Source: Spongilla lacustris
Lineage: Eukaryota > Porifera > Demospongiae > Spongillida > Spongillidae
DNA: 64,000 bases
Reading direction: 5' to 3'
Assembly (NCBI GenBank): GCA_949361645.1
Contig: OX442426.1
Location: forward strand, 1,603,841 to 1,667,840
The notes below the pieces were generated by a model. The model ran no database searches and was not told the origin of the DNA. It was given only the letters and a program-made list of their open reading frames with translations. A program made the translations under genes and the position numbers. Positions 34,461 through 46,649 of this stretch are shown in pieces; position 1 is the stretch's first letter; each line of letters begins with the position of its first letter.

Positions 34461-37400
34461 ATGGTTATGCACACGCAGGTGAAGGGGATAATGACAGAGA
34501 ATGTAAACAAGGTAGCACAGCGTGGTGAGAAGTTGGAAGATATAAGGAAGAGAGCAGGTGAGACCCTATATCAACAATAAGGACTTGGAGGGTAGTTCAA
34601 GCTGTATAAATGTGGTGTGTTGAAGCTTTATCAGGTGTAATTTAAAGTTATGGTTGCCTGGAGATGTTGTATGTGTTTTTGCACTCATCTCCAGTGCAGC
34701 ATAACTATATATTTGAAACCTTTTATTGCTGTTCTGTTAAGATCCAATATTAGTGCCTGCCAAGGTAATGATATTTGTATATGTATCTGTACCTTGCTTT
34801 AATTGAGAATGTACCTTAGGTATGTGATATGGTATGAAATCTAGAGCAATGAATACTTAATTCTAGATTGGAATCAAGCCAATATGTGTATCATGGAGCT
34901 ACTGTATAGGGTGTATTATGTGGGCTATTAAAATACATGTACAAACACACATGTGTGTGGGTGGATATTGTGTCATCTGAATGCTGAATGTTTTGTCTTG
35001 TAGTCAATCTTCAATCTGATGCACAGCTATTTGACAGAGCGAATGCAAGGCTTCTTGTAAGTCAACTAGCTAATGAGTACTTCTGATCTGCATGCTCATA
35101 ACATGAGATGTTTGGTGATGATAAAGAACCATGCCTTTACTTTAACTACACATTATTTCGGTACACATTACATTTCAGAGTCCAGTGTATAAATGAGATC
35201 CTTTAAAAATAGCATAACAAATTAATTTTTTTTTCCCTCAGAGAAAAAACCAGAATCAAATCGCACAAAAGACTGGTGAAACCATTGCATGTAAGTGACA
35301 TATATACCTTCTACATGTGCAGATAAGCTACATGCTGTACCTTTATAATGGTGCATACACACTACTTGTGTCAATACAAATATACAATGGCTGTAATGAG
35401 CAATTAGGCTGGCTGGGTGCTGACAATATTCATAAGCTATATCCTGTGCTCAGTGTGCCAAACTGTAATAGGAAAGAAATTGACAGCTACTTTTGACTTG
35501 TTTGTTTTTGAAGACTTAAAAGCTGCCTGGATTTGCTATCACATTTCCAGATCTGTTACCTTCTAGTCTGCGCAAATTCTTCACAATCCATCACACTTCA
35601 GTCATGGACCACATTGAAACTATTGCTTTAAAGAGGGGTATGCAAATGACACCTGGGACTTCGAGTGGGAGCCGGGGGAGGGGCATGGGAGACAGGGGAG
35701 GGGCATGGGAGGCAGGGGAGGGGCATGGGAGGCAGGGGAGGGGCATGGGAGGCAGGGGAGGGGCATGGGAGGCAGGGGAGGGGCATGGGAGGCAGGGGAG
35801 GGGCATGGGAGGCAGGGGAGGGGCATGGGAGGCAGGGGAGGGGCATGGGAGGCAGGGGAGGGGCATGGGAGGCAGGGGAGGGGCATGGGAGGCAGGGGAG
35901 GGGCATGGGAGGCAGGGGAGGGGCATGGGAGACAGGGGAGGGGCATGGGAGGCAGGGGAGGGGCATGGGAGGCAGGGGAGGGGCATGGGAGGCAGGGGAG
36001 GGGCATGGGAGGCAGGGGAGGGGCATGGGAGGCAGGGGAGGGGCATGGGAGGCAGGGGAGGGGCATGGGAGGCAGGGGAGGCAGGGGTATGAGAGGAAGA
36101 GGTAGTGCGCACTGGGGGGGGGGGGGGGGGGGGGCCGAAGGGAGAATCACCTTAAGCAGATATGCATAATGGTTTATGTTCTTCCCCAGAGTGAAACTAC
36201 ACTGCATGAATCATCTTTTGAGGTTCAGTGTTCAAATTGTCAGCTTGTTTATATCCTTTATCTGCAGATACACCATTGACGTACAATGAAAAGAGAGAAA
36301 CAGAGGCATTGATAAAAAGTATGAAACTTGATTTTTTATTGTGGTAGATTGTGCAGTATGATTAAATAAGCGGATATACCACAGCACACACAAATGTGCT
36401 CATTGTGGGTATTTATAGTTCTTTGTATTTTGATATTCTGATGCACTTGCATTTATACATGTATTAAAATTCCTTTCTCTGACAGTTGACAATGGTACAT
36501 AAAAAGAAAGACACAATGCAGGAAGAATTGATCCAAGTAAGATACATAACACACTGGTAGTGTGTTGAAGTTATGAGATGTATGCATGGATGGGACATGC
36601 TGAAGTTGAGCATCTACTACATGTACACATAGCTGAGTCGAACAGTTCAATCCATGGAGTGCAATGATGTGTTTAGTACTGCTGTACTTCACATGTTTAA
36701 TTGTCTTTTGCTGTAGCAAAGTATACAGATTCAAAATTGAATGATCCAAAAGGTGCAGGTATGCAAATGAATTTGTCTGGATAGTCCAATTGATGTAATT
36801 ATATATACTGTATGGACGGTTGATGGAAAACTCAATACGCACTTAGCAGACACTAAATGTAAATGTTCCTCCAGAAAAATGATCTCAATGTAGTTTGTAA
36901 ACCTTGTGCCTATAATCATTTCAGTATAGAAATTACTATGTAATAACTAGCACTCAATATTCAGGTACATATTATTTTCATGTGAACTATGCCAGGGTTT
37001 GCAATATGGCATATAAAAAAAAATACTCTTGTATATTTTAAGGTTATATTGGTACAGGTACATGTATATGTATAAAAATTAGCACCCATGCCATTAGCAT
37101 TTGCTTCAAAATAAATCAATTATAAAAAGAGTAGGCTTGTGTATTTTATATCAGATATAATTATTAAAATTATAAATATATATATTTTTACAAACAAATA
37201 CATCACACAACATTATAACACACAAAACACACACAAACAACTACATGCACAGATAACTGTCCTGTTGGGTTGGTTGGGGGTAGGAGCGGACCAAGATTGA
37301 TCGAGCATTAGCTCTAATCAATAACAGGTTGAGGCGGCCATATAATTATTACTGCATGTATTGCAGTTATTAATAATAGACTGATTTATGAATAGTAGAC

Positions 37401-37539
37401 TGATTTGCACATTTACATTTTCAAGGTGAAACTGAAACTGTTGCTCTCCTTCCAGTCTGAATTAACATTCATCATTTCTCATGCAGGATACCAGAGCTCA
37501 ACACATGCCACTAAAGTCTGCCCTTGCACAATACTATAA
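34461..37539 (+). CDS. Small R-SNARE (VAMP-like) ending in a CaaX-type tail
   Basis: Six exons join in phase with GT-AG borders: 34461-34557, 35004-35056, 35242-35290, 36268-36318, 36717-36758, 37487-37539, giving 114 residues. Residues about 7-50 form a complete SNARE heptad pattern (VKGIMTENVNKVAQRGEKLE, then NLQSDAQLFDRANARLL) with the zero-layer Arg in AQRGEKL, closest in style to VAMP7/VAMP8. R-SNAREs pair with Q-SNAREs to fuse vesicles. Unusually no membrane span follows: a polar linker leads to the end CPCTIL. The last four residues fit a CaaX box (Leu suggests geranylgeranylation) and the preceding Cys could be palmitoylated, as in YKT6. The start is uncertain: MVMHTQ is in frame, but a CACACGCAG acceptor just before VKGIM suggests an upstream exon may replace it. 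Confidence 0.72.
35681..36080 (+). repeat. 20 x 20-bp G-rich minisatellite in an R-SNARE intron
   Basis: The unit GGGCATGGGAGGCAGGGGAG is repeated about 20 times with almost no variation (two units carry GACAGG), inside the intron 35291-36267. The long frames it produces on both strands are by-products of the 20-bp period. G-runs in every unit could form quadruplexes on the coding strand. Confidence 0.95.
36114..36134 (+). repeat. 21-bp G homopolymer
   Basis: G run just after the minisatellite, in the same intron. Confidence 0.95.
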
Positions 37540-39089
37540 TATTGGTTGCCTCAATTTGTGAGAACTGAATGTTAACTTGTTTTGTTGCCTGTATAATGAC
37601 TGCCAATAATTTCATTTCATACACATCACACAAGCACATACGTATTACATGCATGGACACACCCATATATCTGACTTATTAAAGTTGACCAACATTGGCA
37701 CCTAATGGCATTTGTCAGTCTTTCGTATGTAGTGATCACATATGCATGAACCATTGTATTACATGCTGTAGAGCAGCATCACATATAACATACATGTAGG
37801 ACGAACCAGGAATCTCAGATGTAAGGTTGAGAATGAGCCTGTTATAAGGTTATCACATCTACTTCACATTATTTGCACCTCAGCAGCTCTCCATACATGG
37901 GCATGTGTAATGTACCTGGAGCTGGACATAGCACATGGCACCATGCATGGGAGTACCCTAACCGCAAATTACATGTTGTACTATGTATGTAGCATTGAAT
38001 GGCATGTAATGAGGTTGTTTTTATTATAATTACTTACTACACTACTCACGTGGCTGCAGTTGGGTATGTGCTGCTGGTCTGTGCCGGACTCATACATATA
38101 TATAAATAAAACCCTTGTCTGTATTACATAATAATATATAATACAACGGTATGGTAATTGCTAAAATACTAGGACCTAGATAATATTGCCCTCATCAGAG
38201 AGATGTTCAAAGCCTTGCATAGAGTTCAAAGGTTGCCATGGACTTAGGCACACAGCAATGGATAGCAAGGCAAGATGCAAGTCTGGAAAAGCACTCACCA
38301 CAAGAGGGAAGGACACCGACCCCAACTCTGCTCACTTTCAATCATTTGCAGTGTGCTTCCTAAGCTCAGCCACCTCTGATGCTGCACCTGCTCTTGCTCC
38401 CACTGCAGACAACACATTTGCGTTTTGTGTATTAATATCCCTCCACCCCCCCACACCCATAAAAGGGCACAAGAATGCAAAACACAAGTGAGGAAAAATG
38501 TGTGCATGTGGCATAATTCATTTATAGTAGAATTCATTATACACCCAGTGTTACATCATGCAGCTCTGAGTGTAATTACTGCTGGTTAATACGCTGCAGC
38601 AGGTGCATACATGCTTTATAAAGTGGTGGACAGCCCTTTTATACAGTAACTATTCACACTGAAAGGACATACAAGTGCCTTCTATGGCCATTTTGTGTAT
38701 CTCTCAATGATTTCAGGAGCTTGATTGCAGTCTGATTGTAGATAATGACATGAACATCTCAAGCCTTAGTGTTGGATTGCTTCCATTGTTTCAATTTTTA
38801 TATTACCTATATACATCATGTTCTGACTAGGACCTCAAAGGTGTATCAATTTGTTTGGGTGACACATTTGTACGCAAATATGTTTGCTTGTCAGATGACC
38901 ATATGATGATTATTACACAGAATGATAACATATGTTAGCGTGTGGCTGGCTTATACTTTTAAGCTAGTGGAAGACCAACACACCAAGTGGATAGGTGGGC
39001 TTGGGATTTGTTCATGCTGCTCCTTTGGCCACGTGTCTATTTTTCAAGTGGACCCTTTCATTTTATGAATATGCCTGCATGTATTTCAT

Positions 39090-39300
39090 CATTAATGCTG
39101 TATAAATGCTCATTCCATGCTAAAGCATACATGTACTCCCTAATGCTGTAAGCATGCTCATTCCATGCTAATACATGTACATGTACATGTGTTACGCGCA
39201 TAGCGTGGATTTGCGCAATCCCGGGATTGTCCTGCGCAAACCCTGGATCCATGGTTTGTGGTACAAACCATGGATTGGCCGCGCAATGCTCGTGCGTAAA
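39090..39300. repeat. Second copy of the CATACATGTACTCCCTAATG repeat
   Basis: Two units of the 7500-7700 minisatellite followed by an inverted copy of its flank (GATTTGCGCAATCCC ... GGATCCATGGTTTG). Confidence 0.75.
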
Positions 39301-41017
39301 GCATGGATCAGGACAACTCTGGGATTGCCCCGCGCAAAGCATAGATCAGACATGTCTGCATGTAATATATTTAATTAGCGATGGGTAACGAATAATGAGT
39401 ACATCCACATTACTTGATATCAAATAACATGCGTTTGCAGTACAAATAAAAGGCCTATGGTGTACAAATACAATTGTTCTCTACTGATGAGACACTGAGC
39501 ACAATCTTGAAAATGTGGTCAGGTTCATTAATTACATCTTGACAATCAGTTCTTCATGTCTCCCTTGGCAAGCCTCCGATAATGCTACCAAATATGAAAT
39601 ACATTTCCCCTGAGATATCCCTTTTTCCTCACCATCTACAGTACCTGCAAAAATATATGGAGAGAAATTATTACATCAAGATTCGTGTATAAATTACTTA
39701 ATTTCATGCCAATCAGCCCGTGACTGATTTCCATTGATTAACTATCATTTCTCTTTCCTCAAGTCCTTCACTTTGAGGATGCTGATCTGTCATCAAGAAT
39801 GGTCGAGTCACCAGGCCAGTTTGTTACATAAAGTGCTCCCATTGTAATATTTTGCATGGGTAAAATAAGATTAACTGATTTGGTGCAAGGTTCCAGCTAG
39901 GCCACCTCCTTGCCCCTCTCCTCTGATTGGCTCTGAAGAGCTGGATTGGTCCATACCTATCCAATCATCAGTGATTAAACTTGTAGATAAATCACAACTT
40001 GAACACACACATGAGGCTACTACATAGGTTAGTACTTTAAATCCTGATGGATTTTAGTGGCACTGACTTTATTTGCTAATTCTGTAAAGAACTGGCCTGG
40101 TGACCATCCTCAAAACTGAATATCCACACCAAGACATTCAAAGAATGCTGAATCTATATACATGTATAACTATGAAATTAACAATGTTCTCTGTACATGC
40201 ATAAGTTTTTTTTTTTTTTTTTTTTTTTTTGGTAACATGACCTCATTGTTGACACTGTTATAAAAAACATCTTCCACATACACCATGCAATTTGCTAACA
40301 CGGCTAGCACAGTGGTGTTATCAGGACCCACGGTAGTGGGTCCTATGTAGGATTGGCTTCGTGGGCGTGGTTTTCGATCGAGCGTTTTAAAACGGTAACG
40401 AAGCATTGCCTTTACTCGCCAGCTCGCATATAATCCATCACAAACATGACAGATATGCACATATATATAACGTGAGCTTCGCTAGACAGTGCCGTTTACG
40501 TGGAGTGACAAGTCGGTACCAAAATTCCGCCATTTAATTTTTGTTTATCTCCTCCTCCTTCCGTTCGTCACGTATAACTCTCGACAGGAACGTCGAACGA
40601 AGACGAGATTAGCTTCAAAAAGTTGCATTTTAACTCCAAACGTATCTTTTCATGCAGATAAGATGCACAATTGTAAGCTAGTAATATTATGCCGTGAAAT
40701 AACTCAAGCAGGTGTAATTCATTATCGATAAAAATTCTAGGTTGCCTACGGTAGCAATATGCAATATGACGCCACACACGCGTCTTAATTTACTGTTGCC
40801 AGGCTACGCACGCAGCTGCAGACACGTTTACAGCAGGCAGTTCTAATTCAAGCAAAGGTGACCAAGCCAATAAAAACGGCTCGTTAACAAAGAGAACTCT
40901 GAGTTTAAGATATCCGAAGAATAAAGGTAGGCCTATCAATAAAATTAAAAAGAGGCCTATATTAAAACGAGCGGGAGGAGGGCTGTCCGCCTTCGCCCGA
41001 TTCAACGAGCGAGTGGA

Positions 41018-41165
41018 GGGGGGGGGGGGGGGGGGGGGGGGTGGGGGGAGGGGGAGGGGGGGTGGGGAGGGGGGAGGGGGGAGGGGGAGGGGGTGGGGAG
41101 GGGGAGGGGGTGGGGAGGGGGAGGGGGCTGTCCGCGTAAAACTGCGTGAAAGAAAGCATTTTTGC

Positions 41166-41197
<32 letters not shown>

Positions 41198-41225
41198 ACC
41201 CACCCACCCCTGTATCCGCCCCTGG
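41018..41225. repeat. G tract, (GGGGGA)n and C tract repeat
   Basis: A 24-bp G run (41018-41041), a GGGGGA/GGGGTG array to about 41128 and a 30-bp C run (41168-41197) ending in ACCCACCCACCCC and TGTATCCGCCCCTGGG. The end matches the repeat at 23471-23520. Confidence 0.85.
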
Positions 41226-41303
41226 GAATGTAAGCATTGCAACGAATACACTAAGCCATATATTACTGAACACTCCTGGCAGAGAAAAAAAATTAGGGGA
41301 ACT

Positions 41304-42723
41304 AGTAAATCAAAAACTTCTCTATCGAGAAAGTGATTGGTGGGATGTAGGATTGGTGGTGCAAAAAGCAAGGAAACAAGGTACGGTATGTTAAAGTGAG
41401 GTTTGGTAAGATCCTACAACTATAACAGTCCTATAGGCTTCTTCGTTTGCAAATTCAGGACTGTGAGTTGTAGGATCTTACCAAACCTCACTTTAACCAT
41501 AGATAGAAGAATACCTGGATACGAAACGCGGAGATGATTAGAAATGATCCGCGTTTCGGCACGTGACACATTTGGTGTAATAAACTTATATAGAGATAGC
41601 CTACCAAGGCTCAGTTGTGACTTGCCGTAATACGAGCGATACAGGAGACGATTACGGACAGTAACATACCTGAAACATAGGCCAAAACAGATCCTCTTAA
41701 CGAGTTGGTTATACAACTTCCGATACCGTTGTTCCGGCTGTGGCCGGGTTACGTTCGGCTATTCTAGCTTGTCTACATCACCCAAGAATAAAAGCACATT
41801 CAGCTAGAGAGAGAGAGAGCTTACAGATGTTTCAAACAGCCACGTTTGATGGAATTGCCGCCTATTTGGAAACAATCGCACTTACAAGGCATTTGTTCAA
41901 TCAGCTACTACACAACTTTAAGTACTATAAGTGCATTCCCTACAACTGATCATTGTAACTGCGTAGATGTGTCTAAGTGCTATCTAGCTTGCACTGACCG
42001 TGCAAGAGATGTACCGAAACATATATCGGTCCAGGGACGATTTAATGAAAATAACCCGCACAACTATAACTTCTATAAGACATTTGCATAACGTTGGTCC
42101 ACCTTTGGCTGTATGCGTTCCACAGAACAACTCTTTCTGAACATTGAAAAACTAATTTGGACTTTGTTGCGTGTGTCTAACTCACACACTATGTTCCGAA
42201 ACACGATGGGTCCGCGACCTGTTCACCAGGCAGTTGTACCCACATGCTAAAGCCCCTTACAACGGCTATACGTTCGTTCCACAGAGGGAATAGCATAATG
42301 CTTTGCTTTTAGAAATGAATGGTTGGAAGCATCTCTAAGTTGAGATATATGTTCCGAAGAGGCGGAAATGATAGATACGGTACCTACGTAGAGTGTGCTT
42401 AGTGAATTGCATGAACAATAGTCACTAACCTGGAAAGCAAGATCAGTGGGAGTACGAAGAATGCCTAAGATCTCGATTTTTCTCTTAAACAGCAGTGAAA
42501 ATAGGGGGAAAAGCGTAATCTACAAAAGGGTTAACCGAAACACAGTTCACTTCAAAGGGTCCGCCGCCTACAATTGACAATTCAATGGATCACGTGACGC
42601 GTTTCGTATCCAGGTATTCTTCAATCTATGCTTTAACATACCGTACCTTGTTTCCTTGCTTTTTGCACCACCAATCCTACATCCCACCAATCACTTTCTC
42701 GATAGAGAAGTTTTTGATTTACT
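41304..42723. mobile_element. Non-autonomous element with perfect 93-bp terminal inverted repeats
   Basis: 41304-41396 and 42631-42723 are exact reverse complements, starting AGTAAATCAAAAACTTCTC. The arms continue inward for about 40 bp more (GAAGAATACCTGGATACGAAACGCG), but the left arm is interrupted by a hairpin at 41390-41497. No convincing coding sequence inside and no clear target duplication. Perfect arms suggest recent movement or gene conversion. Confidence 0.85.
41390..41497. repeat. 31-bp hairpin inserted in the left arm
   Basis: GTTAAAGTGAGGTTTGG (start of the arm 41390-41420) and its exact reverse complement (41467-41497) flank a 46-bp loop. The copy lies only in the left arm of the 41304-42723 element. 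Confidence 0.85.
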
Positions 42724-43033
42724 TGTTAGAATCCTGAACACATTTTTTTATTAATGATGAAAAATACTTGTCACATGTTTCTAATGCTGGCTGGTGAACA
42801 GAGCACATCACAGAGTCAGCGTACAAGTGCAACTTCACCCAAAACTTCAAACGGTCGGTACTAGTCCTATTTATAAGCGCAACTACCAAACAAACTAGCT
42901 CCCTGATTTCCTTTTTGACAACACGGCTGTACTTCAGTTTACTTAACTTCAAATTATATACATGTTGTGATGAGCCGGCGTCCATAAGTGCGTTACATAT
43001 TGACAGTACAGATACGACTTTAATTTCACCCAC
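42719..43033 (-). CDS. Unrecognised open frame ending at the element boundary
   Basis: A 104-codon frame with balanced, non-repetitive composition (MGEIKVVSVLSICNALMDAG ... VHQPALETCDKYF). It stops at the first codons of the right terminal repeat of the 41304-42723 element, so it may be an exon truncated by that insertion or part of a larger unrecognised transposon gene. No domain is identified. Confidence 0.25.
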   Translation of the reverse strand: MGEIKVVSVLSICNALMDAGSSQHVYNLKLSKLKYSRVVKKEIRELVCLVVALINRTSTDRLKFWVKLHLYADSVMCSVHQPALETCDKYFSSLIKKCVQDSNK

Positions 43034-43319
43034 TATCGTGATTTAATAGACCTTATTTCTGCGGCACAATGAATAAATTAAAACATGTGACAGCCAAGTG
43101 GCGATGTTAGTTTACGGTGATATACTGAGGAGAGATAGACGACCAAAAAAGAAAACACACCAAACAGGGCCCGCGGAGGGTATTATAAAGTGGGGGGGCA
43201 GATTTCAGTTCTCATATGTCAGCAATTAAGTTGTAATATAATAATCCTTCGCACCTCCCTGCATATGAAAGTCATTCATAGAAACGCGCGTACAAATAAA
43301 CATTAGTGTAAGCCAAATC

Positions 43320-43539
43320 AGAGGCGGCCCCAGCATCTACCGAGGGGAGGGCCAAGCACACGAGGGGCGCCAAAAAGGGGGCGTGGCTTACGATACTTCA
43401 GATACGCTGGAGTGTTGCTAATAATGCATGCGAGCGCGCGCTAGAAGCTAAATTATTCTCCGCGTGTTGTAGCCTCTTTAGATTGTAGTGATTGATAATC
43501 GTTTTAGGGATTGGAAGTGGGGGGAAGGGGGCGCCATAG

Positions 43540-43574
<35 letters not shown>

Positions 43575-43585
43575 GCCGCCTATGC
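43320..43585. repeat. Repeat with inverted AGGCGGCC ends and 31-bp C tract
   Basis: The left end reads CAGAGGCGGCCCC and the right end GGCCGCCTATG, bracketing GC-rich sequence and a C run at 43540-43570. Similar in style to the other G/C-tract repeats. Confidence 0.55.
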
Positions 43586-43589
43586 AAAT

Positions 43590-45069
43590 GCACATTAATA
43601 TCTCAGAGGCAACGTCGTCCACAGGTCAATATTAGCTGTTCTGTCCCTCAGTATGAATCATGAGAGCTAGACCGTAGTAGCTAAGTCACGTTTTCAGGCG
43701 ACGAGCGGTCGAAAAAGGTCTAAGACTATAGCTGCAATCTCCGAAATTAGGCCCTTTTCACACTGATTGGTCAAGGTCTTGAAAAGCACTGTAAATTTCG
43801 TGGAATGATTGAAATTCTCCACTTCGCAAATAACAAATGCTGGATCTTTATTTCGGGCAGTTCTTAATTTACTCGCATACACGTATGGCAAAACACTTTA
43901 TCATTAGTCTCATCGTAGAAGTTTCTGCGTATATCATTCGGATTAAGCATGGTTGGAAGACCGTATATATACACTGCGGGACAGAATGTACATGTAGTAT
44001 ACACTAATACAGTGTTACGCAGACGCAGATGATGCAATCGTTATAAAGCATGCAGCCCTCTGTATATGAACACTTTAATAAATGTGTCTGCATATCGTTC
44101 ATATGCAGAGTCTGCGTGGCACTGGCTACGCTGCTTCTTACAAGGAGGTTAGCCCATTGAGCATATGTAGCAGATCGGCCGGGCAATTAAAATTCGAATC
44201 CAATTATGTATATCGGTTGGCTATCTATAAATTACAAGCAAATATAATTTGGAGTTTCCGTCGTCAATTAAGCAAACAATCAAAAAGCGTCGAAAGTACT
44301 GCACATGCAATAACAAAAGAACGATGGTCGTGCTACAGATGGATGGAGCCGCCGCGCGCCTGCATGCGCGTACGCGTGTATATGCATCAACGATAATGAA
44401 TACATTAACATTATCGGCCAAAAAAGTGGAGGGGGCAACTGCCTCCCTTGCCCCCCCGGCTCCGCGGGCCCTGCGAAACAAAGCCAGAAGAGCGACCATT
44501 ACTACTATCGCCGTTTAGAAGGATCCAGGGATAGAAGTGTAAGTCTCTAATTGCGACGTACAGAAGAGGTGGCAAGCTTTTTACCCCAACATTCAATGGG
44601 CCGTGTAGCGATGGTAAATCTGTGCGCTCATCTGTAGGCCCATAGTTTTGCACAGCAGGATGAAACAACATTTAAATAGTAGGTTGATGATTTCTCTAAC
44701 TGAATATCTACTTTAGCACGTGCAAAACTTATATACTTGGCAGATTTATAGAGAATACAAGACGAAATTAGCGTAACCAAAGGTGCATATTTGTGCGCTC
44801 ATTCTTGATGACGCCCAGTATCAGTTGTTGCATATACTTATATAGTTCCATATTCTTAGATGTTTTGACTAACTGAATATGCTAATAGCAGCTCTGTAGC
44901 CTTTTATACTCGTCCTGGAGGTGGTCATAAAGTTTATAAGAAATCAATTAATTGTAATTGTAAGTAATTCTTTCAACTGTGTAAAAGAGTTCGAGAAATA
45001 TACTTAATCTGCTTACCAGTATACTTTTAACGTTGATACAAAGCTCACATATATTGGCTTTTTTACAGG
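43590..45069. other. No gene recognised
   Basis: Short frames only. It may include the left flank of the ISL2EU-like element; I could not find its terminal repeat. Confidence 0.4.
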
Positions 45070-45149
45070 TGGACAATGCCACCAAGAAAGCCAAAATAAG
45101 TTAGATGGTGTAGGGTCAAGAATGAAAGAAATATACATCCCATTCTCAT

Positions 45150-46587
45150 ATGCCAGCAACTCCTAATAATTTTCCTACTTTGGAACCAGCTGTGTCAGAA
45201 CATAGTGGTGTACTGATACCTAACATACCCATCATGTGTGATGATGTAGTGAGAAGAGTTGATGTAAGTGTTCAGACAACCAGTGATTGGTGCAACACTG
45301 ATTCCATCCCCAGTGGTGTGGATGTTAGCATACAGACAGAAAGCCATTGTGTATGCAGATGTGATAGTCATGTGGTGCATCATATTAGCAACACTGATAG
45401 CAATACCTATAACGATCGTCTTGAAGACCACAGTTATGATGAAGAGTACTTGCTATTGAGGGACATGGAGGTTGATGATAACCAAGCAGGATCTTGTACT
45501 CAAGATGATGCCATTTTATCAGACCCTGATTTTAGATATGATAGTCAAGATACTATGAACTTTAGCAGTATTGTAAATTCTCCTCCTACTGGATTTGCTG
45601 TTCCGGAGGTGTGTGCAATTACATGCAAGCAGTGCAAAGTACTAAAAGAAGACGATGCTAAACTGTTAATAAAAATAGAAGTTTTGACTCTATCAGAAGA
45701 AGCATTTGCACAAGATGATGAAAAAGTCAAATTTTATACCGGTTTGCCCAATTATGGTACACTAAAAAGTGTAGTTACATTAGTGTCTCATCAGATAGAA
45801 AAAAAGTCCAAATTGACTACGTTTCAACAAATTTTGCTCATACTGATGAAACTCAGACTTGACTTACCGCAACAGGATTTAGCCTATCGATTTGGCATTT
45901 CTCAATCTGCTGTATCAAAGCTATTCAATGCATGGATATGCATAATGGCCAAACGTCTTGAATGCTTTATTATTCGGCCCAATAAACAAGAATTGACAAC
46001 ATCTTTACCAAACGTCTTCAGAAAATTTTATGAAAAATGCACATGCATCATTGATTGCACAGAGATCTTTATAGAGAGACCTTCAAATCTGCTTACTAGA
46101 GGCCAAACATGGAGCAATTATAAACAACACAATACAATAAAAGTGTTGATTGCAATATCTCCTCAAGGCACTATTTCATTTATCTCACAAGCTTGGGGTG
46201 GACGTGCATCTGACAAGTTTATAACCGAGCATTCCGGTTTTCTAGATGTACTTTCACCAGGTGACTTGATCCTTGCGGATAGAGGATTCACATTTGAGGA
46301 AAGTGTTGGTTTGTAATAACTGTGCAAAGGTTTGCATTCCTCCTTTTACAAAAGGGAGGAAGCAACTCACCAGGCATGAGGTGGACTGGTCCCGTGAGAT
46401 TTCTCATGTACGAGTTCATGTGGAACGTGTTATTGGCCAATTAAAAAAGAAGTACACTTTACTTCAATGTATGATTCCTATCATTTTATTAAAAAATAAA
46501 GCAAATGGTATTTGCACATTAGACTGCATTATAACTGTGTGTTCAGCATTATGTAACATGTGCCCTTCAGTTGTACCATTTGATTAA
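45150..46587 (+). pseudogene. DDE transposase, ISL2EU-like (DDE_Tnp_4 type), frameshifted
   Basis: The first frame (45150-46316) has an acidic N-terminal region without a recognisable THAP finger. A helix-turn-helix follows (LPQQDLAYRFGISQSAVSKL), then the catalytic domain with Asp in IIDCTEIFIERP and Asp in LILADRGF. The frame breaks by one base near 46305 and continues at 46308-46587 with the catalytic Glu in HVRVHVERVIGQL. All three catalytic residues survive, so the damage is recent or a sequence error. The product would cut and join transposon ends. The neighbouring opposite-strand YqaJ nuclease is the partner gene that I associate with ISL2EU elements; PIF/Harbinger is the main alternative, but it would not bring YqaJ. 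Confidence 0.8.
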
Positions 46588-46649
46588 CTGAATTTAACAG
46601 AAACATCAATGCACAGTGTACACATTAAACATTACAATATTCATGTGAA

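Larger units (their letters stand above)
37540..41300. other. No gene recognised; repeats
   Basis: 39090-39300 carries the repeat shared with 7433-7700. A T run of about 24 lies near 40207-40230. 40325-40350 has a GGACCCAC...GTGGGTCC palindrome. No frame with a recognisable domain. Confidence 0.45.

Noticed and set aside
35591..36207. Long Gly/Arg-rich and Pro-rich frames on both strands
   Set aside because: The 20-bp period (not a multiple of 3) keeps all frames open; they lie in an intron of the R-SNARE gene.
40790..41394. Pro/Gly-rich frames at the G/C tracts
   Set aside because: Low-complexity translation of homopolymers and (GGGGGA)n.
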